Below are positions 25,754 to 34,377 of a DNA stretch of 64,000 bases, piece by piece (position 1 is the stretch's first letter; every line of letters begins with the position of its first letter). Both the position numbers and the translations under genes were made by a program. The notes under the pieces were generated by a model. It was not told the DNA's origin. It was given only the letters and a program-made list of their open reading frames with translations, and made no database searches. Source of the DNA: Streptomyces hundungensis (lineage in GTDB: Bacteria > Actinomycetota > Actinomycetes > Streptomycetales > Streptomycetaceae). The stretch lies in NCBI RefSeq assembly GCF_003627815.1, contig NZ_CP032698.1, positions 3,596,001 through 3,660,000 on the forward strand, given 5' to 3'.

Positions 25754-26701
25754 TCAGGCGGCGCCGCCCTTGCCGAGGTCTCCCTTGCCCAGGTCTCCCT
25801 TGCCGAGGTCCTTCAGCGAGTCCGCGAAGTCGTAGGTCTCGGCGGCCGCGGGTGCGCGTACCGCGCTCGTGGTGCCGTAGTCCGAGTAGTGCGCGCTCAT
25901 CGTGAGCTTGCCCTGGGGGCTGTCGATCCCGACGTCCATCCGCACCGGGTAGCCGGACTTGGCGATCCAGAGCTCGGTGTCGTACGCCTTGATCCCGGCG
26001 CCCTTCATGGCGTCGATGAACTTCTGGCGCTCCTGGCCCGACAGGCCGTCCAGGCTCTTGTTGGTGGCGAGCGCCTCCTCCAGCGTCAGCGTGCCCTTGT
26101 AGTGCTCGGCCGGGGCGCCGTCGATCTGCTCGCTGCCGAGGTGTCGCACATGCGGCGAGTCCGTCAGGAGCGCGAGCTGCTGGGCCGGGTCCTGGTTCTG
26201 GGCGCCACCCGTCATCTGCTGGGCAAGACCGCCGCCGCCGTCCTTGGCGAGCGCGCCGAGGTCCATCTTCATCCAGCGCTTGCCGCCGTTGTCCTTGGCC
26301 GCCTCGGCACCCATGTCCATGTACATGACGTTGTTCAGCATGACCGTACGGATCTTGTCCGGCGCGTCCGGCATGCCCTTCAGGGCCGGGGTGGTCATGG
26401 TGAAGTCCATCGCGGACGGGTTCCAGGCCTGGATGCCGGTCATCTCCATGTCGCCGACGCCGGCGCCCACGATGGACGGCACCGACATCTTCATGGTGAC
26501 CTTCGCGGACTTGGCCGCCGCGGTCTTCTTGTACGCCGCCTGGAGCGCCGTGCGGGCATCGGCGGAGCTCGACTGCCCGGCGGCCTTCTCCGGCGCGCCC
26601 GCGGCCTTCTTCCCGTCCCCGCCCTGGCACGCGGCGGCGCCGGCCACCAGCACCGCGACCGCCGCGAAGGATATTCCGGCGCGCTTGAAAGATCCGCTCA
26701 T
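25754..26701 (-). CDS. LppX/LprG-like lipoprotein
   Basis: 315 residues with a signal peptide and lipobox (GAAAC, C25), so it is predicted to be lipid-anchored outside the membrane. The layout (MKMSV...VMYMDMG...WMKMDL... and a C-terminal ...PVRMDVGIDSPQGKLTMSAHYSDYG) matches the LolA/LppX-fold lipoproteins of actinobacteria that carry lipids or bind hydrophobic ligands. The C-terminus carries an unusual repeat, KGDLGKGDLGKGG. It sits between rplJ and rplA, a conserved place in Streptomyces, separated from rplA by a terminator. The exact role is unknown. Confidence 0.8.
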   Translation of the reverse strand: MSGSFKRAGISFAAVAVLVAGAAACQGGDGKKAAGAPEKAAGQSSSADARTALQAAYKKTAAAKSAKVTMKMSVPSIVGAGVGDMEMTGIQAWNPSAMDFTMTTPALKGMPDAPDKIRTVMLNNVMYMDMGAEAAKDNGGKRWMKMDLGALAKDGGGGLAQQMTGGAQNQDPAQQLALLTDSPHVRHLGSEQIDGAPAEHYKGTLTLEEALATNKSLDGLSGQERQKFIDAMKGAGIKAYDTELWIAKSGYPVRMDVGIDSPQGKLTMSAHYSDYGTTSAVRAPAAAETYDFADSLKDLGKGDLGKGDLGKGGAA

Positions 26702-26778
26702 GTCGTCCCCACCCCATTGATCAAACCGGCCGAACCGTCCCCACGGTAACGCAGCGCACCGGCGACGGCCCCGGCAGA

Positions 26779-26822
26779 AAGACCGGCCCCCGCGCCTCTG
26801 ACGAGGTGCGGGGGCCGGTCTT
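26779..26822 (-). terminator. Terminator after rplA
   Basis: Arms AAGACCGGCCCCCGC and GCGGGGGCCGGTCTT, extended by a GCCT/AGGT step, form a stem of about 19 bp between rplA and the lipoprotein gene. It ends the rplK-rplA unit. Confidence 0.88.
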
Positions 26823-26890
26823 CAGTACGTCTCGGTCTGTCTCAGTGCTCCTGAGACCCCGAAGCCCGTGACTGCCGTGATCCGGGGGGA

Positions 26891-27613
26891 TCAGACGGCG
26901 GCCGGGTCCTCCTCGACGAGGAGGTTGCGGGTGCGGTTCGAGTCGAGGGAGATACCGGGGCCCATCGTGGTGGTGATGGTCGCCTTCTTGATGTACCGGC
27001 CCTTGGCGGCGGACGGCTTCAGACGGAGGATCTCCTCCAGAGCCGCACCGTAGTTCTCCACCAGCTTGGTGTCGTCGAAGGACACCTTGCCGATGATGAA
27101 GTGCAGGTTCGAGTGCTTGTCGACGCGGAACTCGATCTTGCCGCCCTTGATCTCCTCGACCGCCTTGGCGACGTCGGGGGTGACCGTGCCGGTCTTCGGG
27201 TTCGGCATCAGACCACGGGGACCGAGCACGCGGCCGAGGCGGCCGACCTTGCCCATGAGGTCCGGGGTGGCGACGACGGCGTCGAAGTCCAGACGGCCCT
27301 TCGCGACCTCGTCGATGAGCTCGTCGGAGCCGACGATGTCGGCGCCCGCGGCAAGCGCGGCCTCGGCACGGTCGCCGGTCGCGAAGACCAGGACCCGGGC
27401 GGTCTTACCGGTGCCGTGCGGGAGGTTCACGGTGCCACGGACCATCTGGTCGGCCTTGCGCGGGTCGACACCCAGGCGGAAGGCGACCTCGACGGTGCCG
27501 TCGAACTTGGTCGTGGAGGTCTCCTTGGCGAGACGGACGGCCTCGAGCGGCGCGTACAGCTTGTCCGCGTCGATCTTCGCGTCCGCAGCGCGGAGAGTCT
27601 TGCTGCGCTTCAC
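26891..27613 (-). CDS. rplA: 50S ribosomal protein L1
   Basis: 240 residues from GTG 27613 ([20 protein letters not shown]), chosen because AGGAGCTGAA precedes it; an upstream ATG would add 12 unconserved residues. L1 forms the mobile L1 stalk that helps E-site tRNA release. Conserved [16 protein letters not shown] and MGPGISLD motifs are present. It lies 115 bases after rplK. Confidence 0.97.
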   Translation of the reverse strand: MKRSKTLRAADAKIDADKLYAPLEAVRLAKETSTTKFDGTVEVAFRLGVDPRKADQMVRGTVNLPHGTGKTARVLVFATGDRAEAALAAGADIVGSDELIDEVAKGRLDFDAVVATPDLMGKVGRLGRVLGPRGLMPNPKTGTVTPDVAKAVEEIKGGKIEFRVDKHSNLHFIIGKVSFDDTKLVENYGAALEEILRLKPSAAKGRYIKKATITTTMGPGISLDSNRTRNLLVEEDPAAV

Positions 27614-27728
27614 TTCAGCTCCTGTAGGGAGTAACACCATGCGGCTCACGCCGCGTGGCAGGCATGGAGTCGTGGTGCGGGCCAGCGCTTGGCCCTACCA
27701 CTGGGGGTCAGACGGGGGTGAGCTGAGA

Positions 27729-28163
27729 TCAGCCCTCGACCGTGATGCCCATGGAACGGGCGGTACCAGCGATGATCTTCGACGCGGCGTCGAGGTCGTT
27801 GGCGTTCAGGTCGGGGAGCTTCGTCGTGGCGATCTCGCGAACCTGGGCCTGCGTGATCTTGGCGACCTTGGTCTTGTGGGGCTCGCCGGAGCCCTTCTGG
27901 ACGCCAGCGGCCTTCAGGATCATCTTCGCGGCCGGCGGCGTCTTGGTGATGAAGGTGAAGGAGCGGTCTTCGTAGACCGTGATCTCCACCGGGATCACCC
28001 AGCCACGCTGCGACTCGGTCGCGGCGTTGTAGGCCTTGCAGAATTCCATGATGTTGACGCCGTGCTGGCCCAGTGCGGGACCGACCGGCGGAGCCGGGTT
28101 CGCCGCACCGGCGTTGATCTGGAGCTTGATAAGCCCCGTGACCTTCTTCTTCTTGGGAGGCAT
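27729..28163 (-). CDS. rplK: 50S ribosomal protein L11
   Basis: 144 residues ([20 protein letters not shown]), normal for L11, part of the GTPase-associated centre. The proline-rich loop [20 protein letters not shown], where thiostrepton resistance changes map, looks wild type. The start has GAGAG upstream. It is separated from nusG by a perfect 20-bp terminator stem, so it probably starts its own transcript. A CCGCACA/TGTGCGG inverted repeat (28226-28256) lies in its leader. Confidence 0.97.
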
Positions 28164-28263
28164 TGCTCTCTCCGGGTCCTAGTGAGAGTGAACCGCCTTC
28201 ATCCGATCAACCGGATGGAGGCATACCGCACAACGATAGCGGGTATAGCTGTGCGGCTAAAAA

Positions 28264-28308
28264 CCGAGCAGGTCAGAGGGGCTGTGAGAGCCCCTCTGAC
28301 CTGCTCGG
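28264..28308 (-). terminator. Intrinsic terminator after nusG
   Basis: A perfect 20-bp stem (28264-28283 with 28289-28308) with a 5-base loop is followed on the minus strand by TTTTT. This is the most canonical intrinsic terminator in the window and ends secE-nusG. Confidence 0.95.
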
Positions 28309-28342
28309 AAGTGCTGGTTCCAGAAGCGGTGCCCGGAGGGCG

Positions 28343-29290
28343 TCAGTTCTTCTGGATCTGGTCGAAGCTGAGCTCGACCGGGGTCTCGCGACCGAAGATC
28401 TCGACGAGGCCCTTGACCTTCTTCGAGTCGGCGTTGATCTCGTTGATGGTCGCCTGGAGCGTCGCGAACGGGCCGTCGGTGACGGTGACCGAGTCGCCCA
28501 CCTCGAAGTCCAGGACCTGGACCTCGACCTTGCGCTGCGGAGCCGGCTTGCCCTCGGCCTCGGCGGCCTCGCGGGCGGCCTTCTCCTCGGCCTCCGGGGC
28601 GAGCATCTTGACGATCTCGTCCAGGGTCAGCGGGTACGGGTCGTAGGCGTTGCCGACGAAGCCGGTGACACCCGGGGTGTTGCGGACGACGCCCCAGGAC
28701 TCGTTCGTCAGATCCATGCGGACGAGAACGTAACCGGGCAGCTTGTTCTGCCGGACGTTCTTGCGCTCGCCGTTCTTGATCTGGACGATCTCCTCTTCGG
28801 GGACCTCGGCCTGGTAGATGAACTCCTCGACGTTCAGCGAGACGGCACGCTGTTCGAGGTTGGCCTTCACCCGCTTCTCGTAACCGGCGTACGTGTGGAT
28901 GACGTACCACTCGCCGGGCAGGAAGCGGAGCTCCTGGCGCAGGGCCTCGACCGGGTCGACGGGGGCGGCGGGCTCCGCCGGCTCCTCGTCCTCGGCGGAG
29001 TCGGTCTCGACGGAGTCGGTGGGCTCCGCGGACTCGTCGTCCGACGCGGTGCCTTCGGTCTCGTCCTCGTCGGAGGCGACCTCGTCGGTCACGTCGGAAG
29101 CCTCGGCGGCCTCGTCCTCGTCGGACTCGGCGTCATCGGACTCGACGTTCAGGGCGGCCTCTTCGGCCGCTTCGCCCGCAGCGGCGTCGGCAGCCTCGGC
29201 CTCGTCCTCGTCGGCCGCCTCGATGATCTCGAGCTCGTCCTCGACGGACTCGACCGACTCGGAGGCGTCGTTCAGGTTCGGGTCAGACAC
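28343..29290 (-). CDS. nusG: Transcription termination/antitermination factor NusG
   Basis: 315 residues from GTG 29290 ([19 protein letters not shown]). The first 125 residues or so are an acidic Asp/Glu/Ala/Ser tail typical of Streptomyces NusG and absent from the roughly 180-residue E. coli protein. The NGN domain starts near [15 protein letters not shown] (127-141). A linker ([20 protein letters not shown]) leads to the KOW domain ([15 protein letters not shown]). NusG couples RNA polymerase to ribosomes and Rho. It follows secE and ends at a strong terminator. Confidence 0.96.
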   Translation of the reverse strand: MSDPNLNDASESVESVEDELEIIEAADEDEAEAADAAAGEAAEEAALNVESDDAESDEDEAAEASDVTDEVASDEDETEGTASDDESAEPTDSVETDSAEDEEPAEPAAPVDPVEALRQELRFLPGEWYVIHTYAGYEKRVKANLEQRAVSLNVEEFIYQAEVPEEEIVQIKNGERKNVRQNKLPGYVLVRMDLTNESWGVVRNTPGVTGFVGNAYDPYPLTLDEIVKMLAPEAEEKAAREAAEAEGKPAPQRKVEVQVLDFEVGDSVTVTDGPFATLQATINEINADSKKVKGLVEIFGRETPVELSFDQIQKN

Positions 29291-29330
29291 GGTGGCTGCT
29301 TCTTCCTGGCTACAGATGGGGTGGAACATG

Positions 29331-29361
29331 CGAAAGGGGCGCCGATGAGGGGCGCCCTTCG
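29331..29361 (-). promoter_or_regulatory. Hairpin between secE and nusG
   Basis: Arms CGAAAGGGGCGCC and GGCGCCCTTCG pair over 11 positions with two bulged bases. It begins 4 bases after the secE stop. Without a T-tract of note it may modulate secE-nusG transcript stability rather than terminate. Confidence 0.5.
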
Positions 29362-29364
29362 CGA

Positions 29365-29661
29365 TCAGCCGAAGACGTACTTGACGACCTGCGAGAAGCC
29401 GGAGTCAATCAACGTCACGATGCCGATCATGATGACGACGAACACGATCACCACGGTGGTGTACGTCGTCAGCTGGCTGCGTGTCGGCCAGACAACTTTA
29501 CGGAGTTCGGCAACAACCTGCCGGTAGAAGAGCGCGAGCCGGCCCAGAGGGCCCTTCTTGCCGCGCTTACCGCCCTTGCGGGCCTTCTTCTTCGAATCCT
29601 TGGACTCCGCTGCCTCGTCCTGGGCATCAGGCATGTCGATGGAGCCCACGGCGTCCGTCAC
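29365..29661 (-). CDS. secE: Preprotein translocase subunit SecE
   Basis: 98 residues from GTG 29661 ([16 protein letters not shown]), preferred over an ATG 24 bases upstream because AGGTGAGA lies about 3 bases ahead of it. The basic cytoplasmic segment ([15 protein letters not shown]) is followed by [18 protein letters not shown] and one C-terminal membrane helix, the single-span SecE form. SecE clamps SecY in the translocon. It is flanked by tRNA-Trp and nusG, the usual trnW-secE-nusG order. Confidence 0.94.
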   Translation of the reverse strand: MTDAVGSIDMPDAQDEAAESKDSKKKARKGGKRGKKGPLGRLALFYRQVVAELRKVVWPTRSQLTTYTTVVIVFVVIMIGIVTLIDSGFSQVVKYVFG

Positions 29662-29767
29662 GCTTCTCACCTGATTCCGGGTCATGGCCGTGCCGCGCCC
29701 GGTGGAGCCGCACGGCGGTGCATTGAAGTACGTACATGCGCACACATCCTGGCGAAGGTGTGTGTAG

Positions 29768-29840
29768 CAGGGCCGGAGGGACTTGAACCCCCAACCGCTG
29801 GTTTTGGAGACCAGTGCTCTACCAATTGAGCTACGACCCT
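29768..29840 (-). tRNA. tRNA-Trp (CCA)
   Basis: 73 bases starting AGGGTCG, with a 7-bp acceptor stem to CGGCCCT, T-arm GGTTCAAGTCC and anticodon loop CTCCAAA giving CCA. The discriminator is G, as expected for tRNA-Trp. CCA is not encoded. A -10-like TAGGTT lies at 29854-29859. It is probably co-transcribed with secE and nusG. Confidence 0.95.
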
Positions 29841-30099
29841 TTGTGGTTCCCCCAACCTACCGCATGTGGTGGTGTGGTTGGTGAGGGCCAACAGGCAGTG
29901 AGTGTACGTGGTCAGGGGCCCGGCGTCGAACAGCTTGCTCCCGGACGCCTCCGGTCCGTCGCCGTGCGGTGGCCGCCGGCGCCGTCGGACCGCCGTCCCA
30001 CGGGCCCGTGCGAGGGGCCGCTCGGACGCCTGTCCACATGCTGACCGGTCCGTGGAACGCGGGTGCTGCGGCCGTGGGAGGTCTGGGAGCATGGCCCGC

Positions 30100-31338
30100 A
30101 TGAGCGCTGCAACTCCCCCGCCTTCCTCCCCCACCGAGCGCCGGGTCTCCGCGCGCATCGGCGCCATCTCCGAGTCCGCGACCCTCGCCGTCGACGCCAA
30201 GGCCAAGGCCCTCAAGGCCGCCGGGCGTCCGGTCATCGGCTTCGGCGCGGGCGAGCCCGACTTCCCGACGCCCGACTACATCGTCGAGGCGGCGGTCGAG
30301 GCCTGCCGCAACCCGAAGTACCACCGCTACACGCCGGCGGGGGGCCTGCCCGAGCTCAAGGCCGCCATCGCCGCGAAGACGCTGCGGGACTCCGGTTACG
30401 AGGTCGACGCCTCGCAGGTCCTGGTGACCAACGGCGGCAAGCAGGCGATCTACGAGGCCTTCGCGGCGATCCTGGACCCGGGTGACGAGGTCATCGTCCC
30501 GGCCCCGTACTGGACCACCTACCCCGAGTCGATCCGGCTCGCGGGCGGTGTCCCGGTGGACGTCGTGGCCGACGAGACGACCGGCTACCGGGTCTCGGTG
30601 GAGCAGCTGGAAGCGGCCCGTACGGAGCGTACGAAGGTCGTCCTGTTCGTCTCCCCGTCCAACCCGACCGGCGCCGTCTACAGCGAGGCGGAGGCCGAGG
30701 CGATCGGGCGCTGGGCCGTCGAGCACGGCCTGTGGGTCATGACCGACGAGATCTACGAGCACCTCGTGTACGGCAGCGCCACCTTCACGTCGCTGCCCGC
30801 GATCGTGCCCGAGCTTCGGGACAAGTGCGTCGTCGTCAACGGCGTCGCCAAGACCTTCGCGATGACCGGTTGGCGGGTCGGGTGGATCATCGGCCCGAAG
30901 GACGTCGTCAAGGCGGCGACCAACCTCCAGTCGCACGCCACCTCCAACGTGTCCAACGTGGCGCAGGTCGCCGCGCTGGCCGCCGTCTCCGGCAACCTGG
31001 ACGCGGTCGCCGCGATGCGGGAGGCCTTCGACCGGCGCCGCCGGACGATGGTGCGGATGCTGAGCGAGATCGACGGCGTGATCTGCCCCACCCCCGAGGG
31101 CGCGTTCTACGCCTATCCCTCGGTGAAGGGCCTGCTCGGCAAGGAGATCCGCGGCAAGCGTCCGGCGACCTCGGCGGAGCTCGCCGCGCTGATCCTGGAC
31201 GAGACCGAGGTCGCGGTCGTCCCCGGCGAGGCCTTCGGCACGCCGGGCTATCTGCGGCTCTCGTACGCGCTGGGCGACGAGGACCTCGTGGAGGGCGTCT
31301 CGCGGATCCAGAAGTTGCTGGCGGAGGCGCGGGACTGA
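30100..31338 (+). CDS. Class I aspartate/PLP aminotransferase
   Basis: 412 residues from ATG 30100 ([10 protein letters not shown]); an ATG 9 bases upstream is an alternative, both near GGGAG. It is a fold-type I aminotransferase of the AspC/AAT-I group. The PLP lysine is K251 in [27 protein letters not shown] and [10 protein letters not shown] are conserved, and a C-terminal arginine in the YLRLSYA region binds the substrate carboxylate. It likely interconverts aspartate and oxaloacetate with 2-oxoglutarate. It is divergent from the tRNA-Trp unit and ends at a hairpin terminator. Confidence 0.92.
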   Translation: MSAATPPPSSPTERRVSARIGAISESATLAVDAKAKALKAAGRPVIGFGAGEPDFPTPDYIVEAAVEACRNPKYHRYTPAGGLPELKAAIAAKTLRDSGYEVDASQVLVTNGGKQAIYEAFAAILDPGDEVIVPAPYWTTYPESIRLAGGVPVDVVADETTGYRVSVEQLEAARTERTKVVLFVSPSNPTGAVYSEAEAEAIGRWAVEHGLWVMTDEIYEHLVYGSATFTSLPAIVPELRDKCVVVNGVAKTFAMTGWRVGWIIGPKDVVKAATNLQSHATSNVSNVAQVAALAAVSGNLDAVAAMREAFDRRRRTMVRMLSEIDGVICPTPEGAFYAYPSVKGLLGKEIRGKRPATSAELAALILDETEVAVVPGEAFGTPGYLRLSYALGDEDLVEGVSRIQKLLAEARD

Positions 31339-31367
31339 GTTCCGCCCCTCGCAGGGTCTCGCAGCAG

Positions 31368-31401
31368 GGGTCACCCACACTTTCTGGTAGGTGGGTGGCC
31401 C
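31368..31401 (+). terminator. Terminator after the aminotransferase gene
   Basis: Arms GGGTCACCCAC (31368-31378) and GTGGGTGGCCC (31391-31401) pair at 11 positions with one wobble and a 12-base loop. It separates the aminotransferase from the adenosine deaminase gene. Confidence 0.75.
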
Positions 31402-31482
31402 TCTTCCGTTCCTGTGTACGAGCAAGACCACGTTCAGGGAAAGCCCTACCGGTGCGGTGGGGGCGTGCGGCAGGATCTTGGG

Positions 31483-32502
31483 ATGGAGCACGTACGTGAT
31501 GTCTCTGCACTGCCGAAGGCCCATCTGCATCTGCACTTCACCGGGTCGATGCGGCCCGCGACCCTGCTGGAGCTCGCCGACAAGTACGGCGTACGGCTGC
31601 CCGACGCGCTGACCGGGGCCGAGCCGCCCAAGCTGCGGGCCACCGACGAACGCGGCTGGTTCCGCTTCCAGCGCCTCTACGACGCGGCCCGCTCGTGCCT
31701 GCGGTCCCCCGAGGACATCCAGCGCCTGGTGCGCGAGGCGGCGGAGGAGGACGTCAAGGACGGTTCCGGCTGGCTGGAGATCCAGGTCGACCCGACCTCG
31801 TACGCCCCGCTGCTCGGCGGGCTCATCCCGGCCCTGGAGATCATCCTGGACGCGGTCGACTCGGCGTCCCGCGAGACGGGGCTCGGGATGCGCGTCGTGG
31901 TCGCCGCGAACCGGATGAAGCACCCCCTCGACGCGCGCACCCTGGCCCGGCTGGCGGTGCGCTACGCCGATCGCGGTGTCGTCGGCTTCGGCCTCTCCAA
32001 CGACGAACGCCGGGGCATGGCGAGGGACTTCGACCGGGCCTTCGCGATCGCCCGTGAGGGCGGGCTGCTCGCGGCCCCGCACGGCGGCGAGCTCTCCGGG
32101 CCGGCCTCCGTACGCGACTGCCTCGACGACCTCCACGCGCGGCGGATCGGTCACGGGGTGCGGGCCGCCGAGGACCCCCGCCTCCTGCGCCGCCTCGCCG
32201 AGAGGGGCGTCACCTGCGAGGTCTGCCCCGCGTCCAACGTGGCCCTCGGCGTCTACGAGAAGCCCGAGGACGTACCGCTGCGCGTCCTGTACGACGCCGG
32301 GGTACCGATGGCCCTGGGCGCCGACGACCCCCTGCTCTTCGGGTCCCGCCTGGCCGCCCAGTACGAGCTGGCGCGGCGCCACCACGGTTTCGACGATCCC
32401 GAACTCGCGGAGTTGGCCCGGCAGTCCATTCGCGCGTGCACGGCGCCGCCGGACACCCAGGAGAAGCTCTTGTCGGGGGTCGACGCCTGGCTGGCCTCCT
32501 GA
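31483..32502 (+). CDS. add: Adenosine deaminase
   Basis: 339 residues from ATG 31483, preceded by AGGATC. The zinc motif HLHLHFTGSM near the N-terminus, the HGGE catalytic glutamate motif, GHGVRAAED and GADDPLLFG mark a metal-dependent adenosine/AMP-type deaminase converting adenosine to inosine in purine salvage. The length is normal. A shorter paralogue or a related adenine deaminase cannot be excluded from motifs alone. It runs in the same direction as the aminotransferase but after its terminator. Confidence 0.9.
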   Translation: MEHVRDVSALPKAHLHLHFTGSMRPATLLELADKYGVRLPDALTGAEPPKLRATDERGWFRFQRLYDAARSCLRSPEDIQRLVREAAEEDVKDGSGWLEIQVDPTSYAPLLGGLIPALEIILDAVDSASRETGLGMRVVVAANRMKHPLDARTLARLAVRYADRGVVGFGLSNDERRGMARDFDRAFAIAREGGLLAAPHGGELSGPASVRDCLDDLHARRIGHGVRAAEDPRLLRRLAERGVTCEVCPASNVALGVYEKPEDVPLRVLYDAGVPMALGADDPLLFGSRLAAQYELARRHHGFDDPELAELARQSIRACTAPPDTQEKLLSGVDAWLAS

Positions 32503-32517
32503 CCCCGAGGCACCTTT

Positions 32518-32940
32518 GCCCACCCACCCGCCCGTGCAGCGGGTTGGAGGGTTCCGGCCCCCTGGGGCTCCGCCCCAGACCCCGAGCCCCTTCGCCCACC
32601 CACCCGCCCGTAAGCGCGGGGTTTGGACGGCCCGGCCCTCCTGGGGCTCCGCCCCAGACCCCGTTCGCGCCTAAAGGGCGCTCGTCCTCAATCGCCGGAC
32701 AGGCTGAAATACCTCATGCGGGCCAGCACCGATCCGGCTAGGGGCGCGGGGAACTGCGCGACCAGCCACGCACGGTCCGCAGGATCGAGAGGGTTTCAGG
32801 GGCGCGGGGAACTGCGCGACCAGCCACACACGGCGCGCACCCGAGGAGCGACAGGCGGAAGCACCCCCGCCCCGACAGAGCCGAGCTGTCAACCCCCGCG
32901 GAAGCACCCCCGCCCCGACAGAGCCGAACTGTCAACCCCC
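32518..32940. repeat. Cluster of short dispersed and tandem repeats
   Basis: This gene-free stretch is built of three repeat pairs. Two blocks end in CTGGGGCTCCGCCCCAGACC (32518-32583 and 32592-32662). Two 36-base copies begin AGGGGCGCGGGGAACTGCGC (32740-32775 and 32798-32833). Two adjacent 43-base copies begin GCGGAAGCACCCCCGCCCCG (32855-32897 and 32898-32940) and differ by one base. The first two families are common intergenic repeats in Streptomyces. The third extends toward the TetR 3' end. Confidence 0.85.
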
Positions 32941-33536
32941 TACGCCAACCCCCGCAGAAGCACCCCCGCAACCCCCCGCGCAAACTCCTCCAACGACCGC
33001 GGCCCCCGCCCCCCCGGCGTCATGTCGTACGCGAACGCCCGCTGCGCACACGCCCCCAGCAGCAGCGACGCCGCGGCGTACGTATCCGTGTCCGCCCCGA
33101 TCCGCCCCGCCCTCCGCTCCGCACGGAGATACGCGTCGACCCCGTCGATCGGCACATGGGGCCCCGTACCGAGCTCCCGCAGCGCCTCGTCGTGGCGGCG
33201 CTTGAGCTGCGGGTCCGCGTACAGGGAGGCCGCGATCGGGAAGCTCTCCGCGTAGAACAGCGCCGCCTGCCGGGCGATCTCGGTCAGGTTCGCCTCCACC
33301 GAGCGCTCCCCCGGCTCCTCGGTCAGCCGCGCCACCAGCGGGCCGAGCTGGGGAAGCCGCTCCTTGAGGACCGTTACGAAGAGGTCCTCCTTGCTCGCGA
33401 AGTGCTTGTACAGCGCCGCCTCCGAGCACCCCGCCGCCTTCGCGATCTCCTTCGTCGTGGCGCGGGCGAGGCCGATGGTGAGCATGAGTTCATGCGCGGC
33501 GTCGACGATGCGGACGCGCGCCGGGGGCGACTGCAT
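32940..33536 (-). CDS. TetR-family regulator beside an NmrA-like gene
   Basis: 198 residues (MQSPPARVRIVDAAHELMLT). The N-terminal helix-turn-helix TTKEIAKAAGCSEAALYKHF is clear, with a variable ligand domain to the C-terminus. It is transcribed divergently from an NAD-binding protein gene, with two near-palindromic GTGAGTA-type sites in the 88-base gap, so autoregulation and control of the neighbour are likely. The last codons overlap the edge of a tandem repeat. The ligand is unknown. Confidence 0.9.
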   Translation of the reverse strand: MQSPPARVRIVDAAHELMLTIGLARATTKEIAKAAGCSEAALYKHFASKEDLFVTVLKERLPQLGPLVARLTEEPGERSVEANLTEIARQAALFYAESFPIAASLYADPQLKRRHDEALRELGTGPHVPIDGVDAYLRAERRAGRIGADTDTYAAASLLLGACAQRAFAYDMTPGGRGPRSLEEFARGVAGVLLRGLA

Positions 33537-33564
33537 AGGGGCTCCAACGGGGCTTGACGAGAGG

Positions 33565-33607
33565 GTGAGTACTTACTCACTCTAGGGGTGAGTGAATACT
33601 TACCCAC
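33565..33607. promoter_or_regulatory. Paired TetR operator sites
   Basis: GTGAGTACTTACTCAC (33565-33580) is palindromic at 14 of 16 positions. A second, weaker site GTGAGTGAATACTTACCCAC follows at 33588-33607. A -35-like TTGACG lies at 33554-33559 for the rightward gene. Both sites lie in the divergent gap of the TetR gene, as expected for its operator. Confidence 0.75.
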
Positions 33608-33624
33608 CCCAGGAGGGCGGAGCC

Positions 33625-34257
33625 ATGAGGCTCACGGTTTTCGGTGCCACGGGAGGCATCGGTCGGCACGTCGTCCAACAGGCACTGGCGTCGGGCCACG
33701 AGGTCACGGCGGTGGTGCGCGACCCCGCCCGATTCTCCGTACAGGGCAAGGGACTTGAGGTCTTCCAAGCCGATCTGACCGACCCCGAGTCGCTCCGCGA
33801 GGCGGTCGCCGGGCGGCACGCGGTGCTGTCCGGGCTCGGCGCCCGCAAGCGCTCGGACGCGGGGATCACGACCCGGCTCACCCGGTCGGTACTGGCCGCG
33901 ATGGAGGCCGAGGGGACGCGGCGGCTCGTCGTGGTCAGCGCGGCGCCGGTCGGTCCCGAGGCGCCGGGCGACGGGCTCCTCGACCGGGCGATGCGGTCCA
34001 TGATCAGCGCGGTCCTGAAGGACGTGTACGTCGATCTCGCCGCGATGGAGGCCGAGTTGGCGGCGAGCGCGACGGACTGGACGTCCGTGCGCCCGCCCAA
34101 GCTCACCGACAAGCCCCTCACGGGGACGTACCGCCGGGTCGTCGGCGGCACCCCCAAGGCGGCCCGCACCATCGCCCGCGCGGACGTGGCCCACGCGATG
34201 CTGGCCTGCGTGGACGATCCGGCGACGGTGAAGCGGGGGGTGGGGGTGGCGTACTGA
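33625..34257 (+). CDS. NmrA/SDR-type NAD(P)-binding protein
   Basis: 210 residues from ATG 33625, with AGGAGG 9 bases upstream. The N-terminal Rossmann motif GATGGIGRHVVQQAL is followed by TDWTSVRPPKLTD, the pattern of atypical short-chain dehydrogenases of the NAD(P)H-binding/NmrA class, which act as oxidoreductases or redox sensors. No typical YxxxK catalytic pair is evident. It is the likely target of the divergent TetR regulator. Confidence 0.85.
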   Translation: MRLTVFGATGGIGRHVVQQALASGHEVTAVVRDPARFSVQGKGLEVFQADLTDPESLREAVAGRHAVLSGLGARKRSDAGITTRLTRSVLAAMEAEGTRRLVVVSAAPVGPEAPGDGLLDRAMRSMISAVLKDVYVDLAAMEAELAASATDWTSVRPPKLTDKPLTGTYRRVVGGTPKAARTIARADVAHAMLACVDDPATVKRGVGVAY

Positions 34258-34280
34258 GGCGGAGGGCTCGGGCGCGGGGG

Positions 34281-34353
34281 GCTGGGTTGCTGGCGCTGGG
34301 GTGCTGGGGTGCTGAGGTGCTGGGGCGCTGGGGTGCTGAGGTGCTCGGTTGCC
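34281..34353. repeat. Imperfect octanucleotide repeat, GCTGGGGT units
   Basis: About nine successive copies of GCTGRGGT-like octamers, one shortened to six bases, fill the gap between the convergent NmrA-like and murB genes. It looks like a simple minisatellite. No terminator is evident in the same gap. Confidence 0.85.
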
Positions 34354-34377
34354 TAAAATCGCGCGGCCCCGGGTCCC

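Noticed and set aside
29857..32523. An 888-codon minus-strand frame across the aminotransferase and adenosine deaminase genes
   Set aside because: It is the antisense shadow of two well-supported plus-strand genes.
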